Assembly (NCBI RefSeq): GCF_030272615.1
Contig: NC_081415.1
Span: forward strand, 623,473,740 to 623,537,739
DNA from: Cryptomeria japonica
Taxonomy: Eukaryota > Streptophyta > Pinopsida > Cupressales > Cupressaceae
Direction of reading: 5' to 3'
DNA: 64,000 nt
The notes under the pieces are model-generated. The model was given only the letters and a program-made list of their open reading frames with translations. It had not been told where the DNA came from and searched no databases. Position numbers and translations under genes: made by a program. Every line of letters begins with the position of its first letter. Position 1 is the first letter of the stretch. Of the stretch, positions 1 to 11,237 are shown in pieces.

Positions 1-861
1 TACCAAAAGTCTTCAAAACCTCTTTCACATACTTGGATTGAGTAATGAAAATACCATTCTTCATCTGCTGTATCTATAAGCCTATGAAATTTTTTATATC
101 CCCTACTAATGACATCTCAAATTCATTATTCACTTCATCTGCAAAACAATTACTCATGTCATCATTACCTCCAAATATAATGTCATCAACAAATACTTCA
201 CTAACAAGTATTTCATCTCCTTCAAACTTGAGATAAATTTTGTTGTCATCACTAGTTCTAGCAAAGCCTATATTCATCAGATGAGTATGAAGTCATTCAT
301 ACCATGCTCTAGGTGCCTGCTTTAATGCAATTTACATACAATGTCTTCTTTATCTATCAATGCATAACAATCATGCTGCTCTATATAAACCTCTTCTTCT
401 AGTATCCCATTCAAGAATGCAGACTTAACATCCATCTGGTATACCTTGAACTTCTAATGAGCTGCAAATGTAAATAATGTTCTGACACCTTACAGTCTTA
501 CTACTGGTGCAAAATTTTCTCCATAATCTTCTCCTCCTTCTTGCGCATAACCTTTCCATACTAATCTTTCCTTGTAGCGAACTACAACACCATCTTCATT
601 TAACTTGTTTCTAAACACCCATTTCGTACCTATTAAATTCTTGTTTACCGATCGGGGTACCAATGTCCAAGTGTTGTTCTTCTCAATTTGATTCAACTGC
701 TGCTCCATAGCTTTCACCCAATCTTCATCACCAAATGCCTCCTTAGAACTTCTTGGTCCAAAGGTGGAGATCACGCAAGATTTTTCTCTTATTCTCCTTC
801 TACTTAGTACACCGGCATCCTTATCTCCAATTATCTTTTTAGGACTATGATTTAGTCTCAC
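1..861 (-). pseudogene. copia reverse transcriptase fragment (decayed)
   Basis: Minus-strand reading gives the copia RT N-terminus (the W-V-F-R-N-K-L-N-E-D-G segment, then K-G-Y-A-Q-E-G and F-A-P-V near 490-690), followed after breaks by the catalytic segment F-V-D-D-I-I-F-G-G at about 160-190. The usual copia motif is Y-V-D-D, so the tyrosine is replaced, but both aspartates are kept. Several stops and frame changes separate the pieces (for example around 275-490). The C-terminal RT and RNase H would lie left of the window. Not functional. Confidence 0.9.
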
Positions 862-1099
862 ATACCTAGGAATAACATGATCATTCTCTTCAGGTTCAGC
901 TTCCCCATTATCATCTTCTTCAGAATTTATTTATTTCCGTTGAACAAGTACATCAGTATTTGCTTTACTAGTTTCTGATTTAATAGTTTCAGGTTCCAAA
1001 AGTAAAATGCAAGGATCTTCATCCTTCTTCTCAGAACTAGTTCCATCTGAAACTTCAGGACATTCATCTACACGAACATCAACACTCTCAATAATTTTC

Positions 1100-1675
1100 T
1101 ATGTCTAGTTGTTGAAGCATTTATAGGCCTTACTCTTGGTGAAATATCCAAGAAATATGCCTTCATCACTCTTAGCTTCAAACTTGCTTATGTAATCACC
1201 TCTTTTAATAAAACATTTTCTTCCAAATATCTTAAAATAGCCAACATCAGGTGATCACCCATACCAATATTCATATGGGGTCTTGTCCTTACCTCTTTTC
1301 ACCAGAACTCGATTCATTGTGTAGACAGTTGTACTTACTGATTCTTTTCAAAATGTTTTTGCTACACCTCATTGTATCAACATAGTCCTAGCAGCTTCAA
1401 CCACTGACTGGTTGTTTCTCTGTACTAAACCATTCTGTTGTGGTGTCCTTGGTACAAAAAGTTGCCGCTTGATACCATTATCATCACAATACTTAGTGAA
1501 CTCCATAGAAGTGAATTCACCACCTTGATCTATTCTTGGACATTTTATCATTTTGCCACTCTCTTTCTCAGCTAAGGCTTTGAATTCCTTGAATTTACCA
1601 AAATCTTCAATCTTATCCTTCAAGAATATTTGTCACCTTGAATTCTTCTTGTTCTTATTGGTCCACATAGATCTG
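1100..1675 (-). pseudogene. copia integrase core and C-terminus (decayed)
   Basis: Minus-strand reading shows the integrase segment with D-Q-G-G-E-F (second catalytic Asp) and P-Q-Q-N-G-L-V-Q-R-N-N. In copia integrases the last stretch normally reads V-E-R-K-N, so the third catalytic residue, Glu, appears as Gln (CAG). Just before this, at about 1620-1640, the reading jumps from G-D-K-Y to L-K-D-K with a frame change. Some 15-20 residues that normally follow G-D-K-Y are missing, consistent with a small deletion. The C-terminal part (T-P-Y-E-Y-W-Y-G, then F-G-R-K-C-F and G-I-F-L-G-Y) continues to about 1100. Enzymatically dead. Confidence 0.88.
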
Positions 1676-2130
1676 TATGAACCAAATCTAACAAGTTCTT
1701 TGCTGAGAAGGACCTGCTCTTGAAATTTGAAGAAGTCATCTTTCCTAGATGACATTTTTTACAAAGAGCATTAACCGGTTTGTCTAGCTGAGGCAAACCT
1801 CTTACTAGCTTAGACTTTCTTACTTTAAAAATATTGTCAAAATTTATATGATAAAATCTCCTATGCCAAAGCCAATTATCATCTAATTTTGCAATCAAAT
1901 AGTTTCTAACTTTAAGATTGAGATGAAATAGATTACCTTTGTTTTGTTTCCTAGTTGCAATCAATTCATCTTTGTTGTCAAAGATTTTGCACATTTCGTT
2001 TCTAAATTCTAGTGGGTATACTCTTTCATTAAGTTGTGCCACACTTACAAGATTGTGCTTTAGGCCTTCAACCCAATAGACATCGTCAGCACTACTCTTC
2101 CCATTAAGAGAAATAACTCCCTTACCTTTA
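1620..2130 (-). pseudogene. copia GAG-pre-integrase and integrase N-terminus
   Basis: The open reading frame continues K-G-V-I-S-L-N-G, L-K-H-N-L-V-S-V and L-W-H-R-R-F-Y-H-I-N, then C-K-K-C-H-L-G-K and H-T-D-L-C-G-P-I. This is the GAG-pre-integrase domain, the HHCC zinc-binding region and the first catalytic Asp of integrase. It is the continuation of the protease reading found at 10010-10197. The first codons at 2131-2165 belong to the inserted element, not to the gene. Confidence 0.9.
2126..2130. repeat. target-site duplication CTTTA (left copy)
   Basis: CTTTA lies directly left of the insert end TGTAATAGCC, and the same five bases lie directly right of the other end (…GGTTATGACA) at 10005-10009. 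Removing the insert and one copy restores the copia reading frame, so the duplication is well supported. Confidence 0.92.
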
Positions 2131-2250
2131 TGTAATAGCCCACTTAACTTAATCCAAAAACTCAACTTTTTTTTTTTTTTTAATGTATAAAAATATTGAT
2201 TTCTTATTCTTACTTATACTTATTTGTTTTTTTATTCAATCACATACTCA

Positions 2251-2470
2251 GGTACATCTATCCAAATGAGATAGGCATCCATCCAACCAGGATGGGCATC
2301 GTACCATACGGGTTAGGCATCTATCCATATGGGACTAGGCATCTAACCATACGAGTTAGGCATCTAACCATACGGTTTAGGAATCTATCCATACGAGATA
2401 TGAGGTTTCATCTATCCAATCCAGGATAGGCATCTACCCAAATGGGGTAGGAATCTATTCATAAGAATAG
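2251..2470. repeat. degenerate minisatellite, period about 21-23 bp
   Basis: About ten imperfect head-to-tail units built on GGCATCTAWCCATACGRG, each with small indels. It lies near one end of the candidate giant LTR. No coding meaning is seen. Confidence 0.8.
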
Positions 2471-5400
2471 GATATGCTCTGGCCAGAGACTAGACTCATC
2501 GGGACCATCCGAGTCCTGAGCCACTCTCTAAAGACTACATTCCCCTACTAGGAGTGCACTGAGGTCGCTGTCCTTAGGAGTATTTAAATAATTACATAAA
2601 CAAGCTTGAGTTTTGCCTCAGAATTCGGCCTAAAGCATCAACAAGTCAAGCAAATCAATACGGGATTCCTTCTGAGTATGCATTGAATTAATTTTAACCT
2701 TTCAATTAGTATTTGCACCATTTGATTAAAAGACCAAGGAACTTCAAGAACCAACTAATCACCCAAAACTAAATCCTAATCCCCATCCCCAAATGCTTGA
2801 GTACAAGGGACAACTCTGTCCCTAGACTGCCTACATACCTGTTTCGGCACGAGATCAAGGCGTAAAGTATGTAGTTCTGGTTTCTAACTATGATTTAATG
2901 TAAACTGCTTGGTGGGTACGCAACCCTTTCTAGGGTCAATGTCCTAGACAGTTTCTCTATGGTTGCTACCCACGATGGTAGCTCTATAGCAAAAAGGCTT
3001 AAGGTGGCCTTCTACTCGTGTCCTAAAATAAATAAGTCCTATTTTCTATCAAATATGTCACCCTTATTCCATTATCATCCGTTGAATTCATCAAGATAAA
3101 AAATAAAATTTTGAAGATCTTCACACACATCCAAACCCTAATGGGGTTATCTAAAGTTCAACTAATCGGATGTAAATTCATTTAAAAATTAATCTTTTTA
3201 GATTATCGATCCAAGGGGGATTACCCGTCCCTTGGATTTTAACTTCCAAATGACCCTTATTTCTCCTCGGTGATTTAGAGGGATGATGCCATAGACGCCG
3301 TTATTGCGGATTTATTAGGTGTTAAGTGCAGTACTTCAACATCATGACATTACCCATAAGTGTGACCCAGAGGCACCATAGATACCGAACGCTACTAATT
3401 TTTGGTTTCAACTCCTCTTGTTTAGTTATGTAACTAGGAATTTAACTTTGAATTCATGAATCTTAAATGAAGCAATATACCAATACAATTATGAAAAAGA
3501 AACTATTATATACAAGGAATTATCTCTTGAATTTAAAAAACTAAAGTATGAATTTTACGTAATTGAAAGGAACATAAACAAATCGACTACTTGGAATAGT
3601 ATTTTCTTCGAAGGTAAGTTATGATAATTAAAAGTTTGAAAACTTGAACTAAATACATGAAATTAATAATTGCTTGGAAACCATGATACTTTCAAAGATA
3701 ACTTATGAAAATGATTTGAATTACTAGCAAGATATAATGGTTTTGGACAAACCATTACACAATAAGTATGAATCCTATTACTAATTTGCTTGAAAGAAAA
3801 TTAAATGATTGAATAGCAAGAATTTGGAAATGAATTTTAACACCTACTTGTTTGAAGTGAAAAGTACTTAATAATAATCCCAACTAATTCTTCCATATGA
3901 AGTAATACAAATTTCATCTATAAATGATAACACTACTTTAAATGTGAATCCTAATACTTTAAAGGTACTAAATTGCTTGAAATAGAATTTAAATTATCAA
4001 ATAATTATACTTTGTAAATGAATTTAATACTCACTTGTTGAAGGGAAAAGGAAACAAGTATTTAACAATAAGCTTCAAATTAACCCCATTATTCTTAGTT
4101 ACTAATTGTTTGAAAAAGAGATTAGACAAGAGTATAAACACTTGCTAGTTAACCAAGTAAATAATACTAAGTCTCCTAATAAACAATTCTAATCAATAAA
4201 CTTCTAGTTGCCTTTGAACTAATACCTTTGCAAGATTATAAAGTGATAACTAATTACTCCTTCCACTTGAAGTAACATTAACTTTATTGTTGGATACATT
4301 CTACAAATAATAACTTTATCAATTTCAAATACTTCAAAGGGAGCTAATGTAGTCTCCTTAAATTACCCTCAATTAGAATTGTTACTTAATTTTCTAAGTG
4401 ATCACGGAATAGGCCGTTTCTTGAAACTCATTTGATAAAACAATTTCGGCTTTGAATAAACTCTCTTTGCATCCTAATTAATACTATTACCATATGAATA
4501 TTTAACTATGCAATTTACCTCTAATTTTAATGTTAATTAATTTATCCTTACTAATTACTTGTATTATTAAGTGTAACTTTTCCTTTTTACTAGTCTTATG
4601 TTTCTTTTAGCTAGAAGGTAAATGATTTTAACTATTAAAAGAAGTGACTATTCACAATGCCTTATATACTCATATCTTGGCATCTAATAAAGAAATAAAC
4701 CAAATAATCAACCTTTCGAATTGAGGAAAAACTTTGTTTAACATTAACTCATATTGCTGAAATACCTAAAAGGGTTACTATGAATCTAAACACATTTACT
4801 TGTTAGGTAAATTCATTTAACATTTGATACTTGTACTAATTGAAATATACAATAGATAGTTTTGAAATCCAATAATTAAAGAACTTAAATATTTGAAATG
4901 TATTGAATGTCTTGAGGGAACCCACTTACTATTAGGATTTAATTATTTGATGAAAAGATCCAAATCTATGGAATAAGTGTATCATTAGTGCAATAACATT
5001 TTCCTTTGCTTTTCTTTTCCTCAGTCAAACTAATTTGTTTAATAAGAAGATTTAACTATTATATCTACATCCTAAGAAGGATTAATTCAAGATGATAGAT
5101 CTCTTAATGCTCGATTATCTATTGAAATTATCAAGTGTTAATTGACCCTTTTGCCTTATGCAATATTTATCTTTTCAAAACCCAAGTGGTTCTATTCCCA
5201 TCATTGAGGAGATACTAACTCTTTAGAATTTAAAAAGAGTTCAAATTTGCAACGTAATTCTCCATAATAAAACTCCAATAAGGTATCCATTAATATGGGT
5301 TAGACTCTTTTCGCTTAAATTTTCCTTTAATATTTTAATAATCTAATTCCTAAAACTTAGAGATGATATTTTAAACATATTTCCATTAATTTTAATAAGG

Positions 5401-6109
5401 TTAGATTATAAATAGGTCTCATTAATCCTTTTTAAATAGATATCAATAAATAAAACCATTTTTCATTAAATAGACCTCAATAAATAAATCCATCACTAAA
5501 TTTGATTAATTTTCAATTATTAAAATTTATAATTATAAACTAATCCCAAGTGCATAATTAAATTTCAAAGAACTATAAGCTTATTAATTTTAATCATTCA
5601 AAATAACTTTCAATATTCTAAAACATTTTTATTTATTTTAAATTAAAATAAAATAAAAATAAATTTGAACTACTTATTTTAATGATGCAAATAAATTTCA
5701 ATTACCTAAACAACTTAGAATATATATAATTTTTTCAATTATTTGAATAACACATAAAATTTAATTACAAACTCTAAAGTATAATTCAATTTTAATAAAA
5801 CAATTCCTAACTCAAAATATATATATGTTTGTTTTTAAATAATTGATAATTAACTCAAAATATTTTAATAATATAATAATTATATTTATTTAATCTTAAA
5901 TAAATAAACTAAATAAAAAAAAAAAAAAAACTTAAATCTACAAACAAATTTAGAACATAAATTTAAATAAATTATATATATATATAATATATATTTGAAG
6001 GGAAAGTTACTAATTTATTAGTCAAGGCAAGATTTACTTTTTTATTTATTTATTTTTATTTCATACATGCACAGAGAATAATATCTTCTTTTTTTAAAAA
6101 TCTAAAGAG
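2471..6109. other. non-coding interior of the giant LTR, AT-rich
   Basis: No open frame of convincing length and no transposon protein motif on either strand. The left 900 bp is of mixed composition, with stretches such as GAGGCACCATAGATACC around 3370. The rest, to about 6100, is strongly AT-rich with homopolymer runs. I see nothing else in it. Confidence 0.6.
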
Positions 6110-6258
6110 ATGAATATGTTTCTAAAAAGTACAAAGATGAACTTTCTTTTCTATAATGCACAAAGATGAATGTTTTCCTAAAATCTACAGACATGAATAT
6201 TTTCCTAAAATCCACAAAGATGGGTATTTATCTAAAATACATAGACATGAATATATTT
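6110..6258. repeat. 27-bp tandem repeat (about five units)
   Basis: Units of 27 bp start ATGAATNTTTTCCTAAAA at 6166, 6193 and 6220, with two more degenerate units before and a partial one after. The period is a multiple of three, so the plus strand gives a nine-residue repeat (H-E-Y-F-P-K-I-H-K and variants). This is probably incidental. Confidence 0.8.
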
Positions 6259-6779
6259 CTATTTTTGTTTTCTTTATTATGATTTTAGATTACTTTGGCA
6301 ATAGATTTATTTTTGTTCAAGTTATTCTAATATATATATTCCATTCTTAAAAAAATCTATTTTTTTTTGTAAAATAAAGAAAGTTGACTGAGGAAAAGAT
6401 TTAAACAATATTTGAATATGTATATGCATATTTTGAAAGAAATCAATTAACCAATTTATTTCCTACATGCAGAATAAAAAAGAAGATTTTTTTCTTTTCT
6501 TTTTTGGATAGAAAAACAATTCATTACATGTATTTGATTAAATCAATCAACAAAAACTGAAAAAGATTTCCTTGCAAAAATCTGAAATGCATAAAACAGA
6601 TTTTTTTTTTTTTTTTTATATATTAGAAATCAAGAGAATCCACCACAAGGAGGGTAGGCCTCAGCAAAACAAAGTTGTCATTGCCATAGGACAACAAAAA
6701 CCAAAGTAACAATAGGGTGCGTAATCTGCACAAATGAGTACTAACAAACTAACTGCATCATGAGAAGTCAACAAAAGCA

Positions 6780-7928
6780 TCAAGAGAGGGTGTCATCAAG
6801 GGGTTCAACCCATGCCACCCATCCTTGAGGTCCTTCCATCCAAACAATGGTCTTTTGACTCTGAATATGTGCCAGCATCTCAACTTGGGCAGAGGAGGGC
6901 TTCCTATTATCTTTAATTTCATTGTTCAGCTTCTTGAGAACCTCCTCAAAGGAGGATAGGTTGTCCTCATTGCACCTCCATTCATAACCATCCTTCATCT
7001 CATTGATGAACATGGTGGCGTGACCATCCTTGAGGAACCTTAGGAGCTTGTGCCTCTCAGCGTTCATAGTAGAGGCAACCTACATGACATTTTTGAAGAA
7101 TGTGAGTCTTTGAAAGGATTCAGTAAGGGCTCTGGCTTGGCCTTCAAACCTATCAGCATTCCTAATTTTCCAAATATACCAAAGAATATTGGCAGATAAA
7201 TTAAACCAAAAGATATTAGCATCCTTTTTCAATCCTTTAATGTGCCCAAAAATAATTTCCATAGTATTCACAAGATTAGAGATAGAAAAGCCAAACATTA
7301 ACCAGATTTCCTTAGCAATAGAGCAATCAAAGAAAATATGCCTGCTAGTCTCAAGAAGTTTACAAATAGAGCACAAATCATTATTATCATAATTCCTTCG
7401 AAGAGGAAGTCTATTAAGTATCATAAGCCATTTAAAGCACTTGATTTTTGGCTCGATCGAGCTTTTCCATTGCATGTTGAAGGTCTTTTGCCACTGCATA
7501 ACAGGCAGATTAGAATACCATAAGATGTTAACATGCTTAATTATGGAAGCCTCATAAGCTAGGATAGATTAAATGTTACGAGCCTTAATTTTAGCCAAAA
7601 TAGTACCATCAGCCCATTTAAAAGACAAAAATCTATGAGAATCGACATCACAATCTTTAGGAAGACCGAAATCAATACAAGCTTGCTTAATCATGTTGTA
7701 GGTTCTTTTTTGAGTGGGGGGGAGGTTAAATTCTGAGCTAAGATCTTCCCACGTGATAAGAGTATCATGTTCCAAAATGTCTATAAGATATTTGATCCCT
7801 TTGCTGGCCCAGGCTCTAGCCGAGCATCCTTGAGTAAGGGCCAAGGGTTTGCCAGCATGGAAGAGTTTCCACCATAAGGATCTCTCACCATGAATCAGGC
7901 TACCATTGTTGACACTAGTGTTGACCAA
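6780..7928 (-). pseudogene. LINE ORF2 C-terminal region (zf-RVT)
   Basis: Continuation of the same LINE ORF2 in several frames. The 7080-7499 piece has P-K-I-K-C-F-K-W-L and then C-S-I-C-K, H-I-F-F-D-C, the C-x2-C...H-x4-C pattern of the zf-RVT domain found downstream of plant LINE RTs. The 6780-7067 piece supplies the C-terminus and the stop codon. At least two frameshifts separate the pieces. Confidence 0.82.
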
Positions 7929-7954
7929 AAACCCCCTAACATGTTCCTAGGCTT

Positions 7955-8909
7955 TCAAAATAGACTTGAACACACAAGTGCCCTAGATAGAAACAGGAAA
8001 ACCACAAGGTCGGTGAGAGGTAAGCCCTTCCAAGACTTAGCATTCTTAGGGACAACCCTCTCAATATTGTGTCTGATTAAAACCTTCGAAGGTTCCTGAC
8101 CTTCTAGAGAATGGAAGATCCATTTAGCCGCAAGGGCAATACCTTGTATCCTAAGATCCTTTAATCCGAGGCCATCAATAGATTTCTTAGTATGGCACCA
8201 CTTCCAGTTAACAGCATGTAATTTGTTATTACCTTTGCCATCAGACCAAAGGAAGTGTCTAACAGCGTTTTGAATTTCTAAGATCTGATAGTTGCTAAAC
8301 ATTCAAGCAGAGGAGTAGTAGATATTATAGGAGGAGAGGATTTTTTGGCACACTTGAACCCTGCCAGCTAGGGAGAGGAATCTATTGTTCCATTTACTAA
8401 GTTTCTTATCAATTTTCTCCTTAACCTAGAGCCACATATCTTTGAGGGAAGGGGACACTGAGAAAGGAACTCCAAGGTATCTAATGATTTTGTTAGGACC
8501 ACCCCACTGGTAGCCAAGGTGTCCAAACCAGTCAGGGGGGTGATCCATCCAGCTAAGGAAGGTAGACTTGGTCTGGGAGATCTGAGCTCCTGAAATTGAC
8601 CCAAAGCATTGTATTTTAAGGTTAAGGTTATCCATGTTTTTCTTGGTGAGCTCAAGAAAAAGAGTCGTGTCATCGGTAAACTGAATATTCATCAATTCAT
8701 TATCATCAGGGAGCCTAATCCCATTAACCTTTGGGGAGAGGGAGTTATCCCTAAGGAGGTAGAATAAAGTGTCAGAGGCAATAACAAAGAGAGAAGGGGC
8801 CAAGGGGCATCCCTGTCTAATGGACCAAGAGAGCATAATGGAAGAGGAGAGGGAACCATTAACATCAATATGAGAAGAGGCATCTTGAAGGAGGCATCTT
8901 AAACAAATT
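7955..8909 (-). pseudogene. LINE reverse transcriptase, C-terminal half
   Basis: Minus-strand reading contains S-I-R-Q-G-C-P-L-A-P-S-L-F and then I-Q-F-T-D-D-T-T, the RT catalytic box. L1-type RTs usually read F-A-D-D, so Ala is replaced by Thr but both Asp remain. Then come I-R-Y-L-G-V-P-F and the thumb segment R-H-F-L-W-S-D. Stops interrupt the frame near 8430 and 8300, where Q and W codons appear to have become TAG and TGA. The first half of RT and the endonuclease are missing through 5' truncation. Confidence 0.88.
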
Positions 8910-9366
8910 TCTTTTAAAAAAAAAATTAAAATATAAACTTTCTTATGTGCAAAATTCTAAAAGAGACGAGAAGAAGATTTTCTTTGAAAAGAAAAAGCAA
9001 GCAATGAATATGCAAGAGGGGAACCTAGATTTGAATGAAGAAACTTGTTGACCTCCTTCAATTCCTCCTTGAATCTTGGTAATGATCTTCCCCAAAATTC
9101 TACGACACATGTACAAAATTTCTCCTACAACTAACATGGTATTGAAAATAAATTCATAAGAATTTCAAGACTAATTTATCATCCAAAAAAAACAATGAAC
9201 TCCCTTTTTTAAAGATTTGCCTACATTATATAGAAAAGATGCATCAATTCCACTATCAAGATAATTGAAAATGGAGGTTCTTTTTCTAAAATTGGTTTCA
9301 TGCCAAATTGATTGATCACTTGGTGGAGGAGTTACATGTAAGAATATGCAATTTGAATTTTACCTC

Positions 9367-9731
9367 TAGAATCTTCTATTTCCTCCTACAACATGTGCTA
9401 AATTAACATATCGACAAAATAAGAATTTTCAAAATTAATTTCATGCAAAATGATTTTTGTCATAGTGGGGGTTACACTTGACCATGTATTTGAAATTCAA
9501 ATTTGAATTCTCCCCCAAAAATGCATTTTGTAACTCCTTTGTCATAAAAATGCCATGAATAGAATTATTCTTGTCATAGAATAATTTTGTAACTCCCATG
9601 TCATATATTTGCTAAATATAATATTTATTCTTTAGTATTTTAAATTTTAAATTTATTTTCTAGAATCTTCTTATTTCTCCTACACCATGTGCTCAATTAC
9701 GATATTGAGAAAATAGGCAATTTTCAAATAA
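9367..9731. repeat. internal direct repeat, two ~70-bp copies 294 bp apart
   Basis: TAGAATCTTCT followed by TTTCTCCTACA(A/C)CATGTGCT recurs at 9367 and 9661 with the same order of downstream words (GACAAAATAAGAATTTTCAAA against GAGAAAATAGGCAATTTTCAAA). It may reflect a duplication inside the giant LTR. The sequence between copies is AT-rich and non-coding. Confidence 0.65.
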
Positions 9732-9837
9732 ATTATGACCTCATGTGTGTGCGATCAATTAAATTTCTTTTTATTTAAAAACTTCAACCTCATTTCAATT
9801 TATCTTTTCTTTCTAACATTACTGATAAAATTAATAT

Positions 9838-9918
9838 TATAATAGTATTAATAATAATAATAATAATTATTATTATTATTATAATAATAATAATAATAAT
9901 AATTATTATTATTATTAT

Positions 9919-9967
<49 letters not shown>
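9838..9967. repeat. (AAT)n/(ATT)n microsatellite with inverted blocks
   Basis: Alternating blocks of AAT and ATT triplets, so the array is partly self-complementary and could fold into hairpins. It ends about 37 bp before the right terminus of the candidate giant LTR. Confidence 0.95.
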
Positions 9968-9971
<4 letters not shown>

Positions 9972-10004
9972 GTCATATCAAGGTCCAAAAAGAGGGTTAT
10001 GACA

Positions 10005-10197
10005 CTTTAACCATACAGGGTGAGTCATTGCCAAATCTGACAACACTGCCATCAAATTCCTTTAGGGAAAGAAATTTGCTTCGATCACCAGTCATGTGAT
10101 GCGAACAACCACTATCAATGATCCAATCATCAAAGTTATCCATTATGGATACTAGTACATTCTGATATGATATTTCTTCCTTAATAGCTACAAACAC
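10005..10197 (-). pseudogene. copia protease domain, 3' end displaced by the insert
   Basis: Minus-strand reading W-I-I-D-S-G-C-S-H-H-M-T-G-D is the copia aspartic protease active site (D-S-G is kept). It reads P-C-M-V-K up to the insertion point; the last residues and stop seen in the raw frame come from the inserted element. The reading resumes at 2130. Confidence 0.93.
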
Positions 10198-11220
10198 AAT
10201 ATCTTCACTAGCATCATCATTATATTCTTCATCACTAATACCACCGTCAATATCTACAAGAAAATTTCTCTATCCTTTACCCTTATACTTCTTAAACTTG
10301 TCTCTCTTGTATTCATTTTCACCATTAGGGCAATTATATGCTATATGACCAATCTTGTTGCATGCAAAACATTTTAAAGGTAGCTTACCTCTATATTTAC
10401 CAGTGCCTCTAGGGAGTTGTTTCTCCAACAATGCTTCAAGTTCCACTAAGTTGTCTTCATCTTCAACATCTCTACTAGATCTAGATTCATAGCTATGGCC
10501 GATATCTCTACTTATTCTCATAGATGAGTTAGAAACAGAAGCTTTGAATGCAGATTCTGATTTCTATACACTACCTTCATAGCCATTTAGTTAAAAAGAA
10601 GTAAGTTTGCCAATAATAGAGTCAAGAGTTACCTTTGTCTTGTCAATGGATTTCAGCTCCTGAATAGCTGCAACTCGGATAGCATAGACCAGTAGCAGGG
10701 TTCTCAGTACCTTACTGATTACCATGGCATCTTCCACTTTCCCTCCTGCACTCTTTATCTCACCAACTATCTCTTTAACCCTTTGACCATACTACTAGAT
10801 ATTCTCACCTTTAGACATTCTCATGTCATCAAACTTTCCTCTTAAACTCTCCTCTTTGGCAATCTTAACATCATCATCACTGCTATAAATCTCTTCAACT
10901 TTTTTCCATACTTCATGTGTAGTTTCAAGACCATGAACATCTACATATTCAACATCAGAAAAATAAATGATAATAGCCTCTAATGCTTGGTGATTTTCTT
11001 GTTGTTTTTTGTTCTGATCATCAGTCAGGATTCCACTAGGTTTAATATACTTAGTTCCTATATGATCCCAATACTAACTACCAAGACTCTTAATGTGAAT
11101 CTTCATTCTTTCAGTCCATATTGTATAGTTATCTTTGTTGAACTTTGGACCTTCTTTCTTCATCATGATCTACAAGATCTTTTCCTCAAGCTGTTAGGCT
11201 TTTAGATTAAGAGGACCTGA
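10198..11220 (-). pseudogene. copia gag (nucleocapsid with zinc knuckle), decayed
   Basis: The minus-strand reading starts near 11165 with F-N-K-D-N-Y-T-I-W-T-E-R-M-K. It passes through the gag core (V-W-K-K-V-E-E-I-Y, L-R-G-K-F-D-D-M-R, V-L-R-T-L-L-L-V-Y-A) and ends with the zinc knuckle C-F-A-C-N-K-I-G-H-I-A-Y-N-C, a perfect C-x2-C-x4-H-x4-C near 10340-10385. Stops interrupt it (for example a W codon turned to TAG near 11075). This is the RNA-binding particle protein of the element. It is continuous with the protease downstream, as in single-ORF copia polyproteins. Confidence 0.9.
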
Positions 11221-11237
11221 GGTGCTCTGATATCAAT
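11221..11237 (-). other. primer-binding site of the copia element
   Basis: The minus strand reads ATTGATATCAGAGCACC directly after the 5' LTR end. It matches the initiator-Met tRNA site TGGTATCAGAGC of plant elements apart from a change near its start. It fixes the LTR/internal boundary. Confidence 0.85.

Larger units (their letters stand above)
6601..8911 (-). mobile_element. 5'-truncated L1-type LINE nested in the giant LTR
   Basis: Minus-strand remnant of a non-LTR retrotransposon. Coding similarity begins abruptly at about 8909 inside the RT domain. It continues through the thumb and the zinc-ribbon-like (zf-RVT) C-terminal region to a stop at 6780, then a short 3' UTR and a poly(A) tail (T run at 6601-6617 on the plus strand). 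5' truncation is usual for target-primed LINE insertions. No clear target duplication was found; the A/T-rich flanks make one hard to see. Confidence 0.9.
2131..10004. mobile_element. candidate giant solo LTR (about 5.6 kb plus nested LINE)
   Basis: The insert has precise ends, TGTAATAGCC at the left and GGTTATGACA at the right, which are imperfect inverted repeats of the LTR type TG...CA, and a 5-bp duplication CTTTA. Apart from a LINE nested at 6601-8911 it has no recognisable gag or pol. I could not find a second copy of either terminus inside it, so it reads best as one very long LTR left by LTR-LTR recombination. A non-autonomous LTR element with LTRs too diverged to see by eye is the alternative. 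Very long LTRs are known in TAT/Ogre gypsy elements; that assignment is inference only. Confidence 0.65.

Noticed and set aside
6156-6350. 64-codon plus-strand frame with H-K-D-E-C-F-P-K repeats
   Set aside because: Explained by the 27-bp minisatellite inside a non-coding LTR.
6588-8925. Target duplication of the LINE at 6601-8911 (AAACAGA against AAACAAA)
   Set aside because: The likeness is short, AT-rich and not at the exact ends; not better than chance.
9838-9967. Alternating AAT/ATT blocks as a CRISPR-like or origin-like array
   Set aside because: No spacers and no unit structure beyond triplets; an ordinary microsatellite in a eukaryotic repeat.
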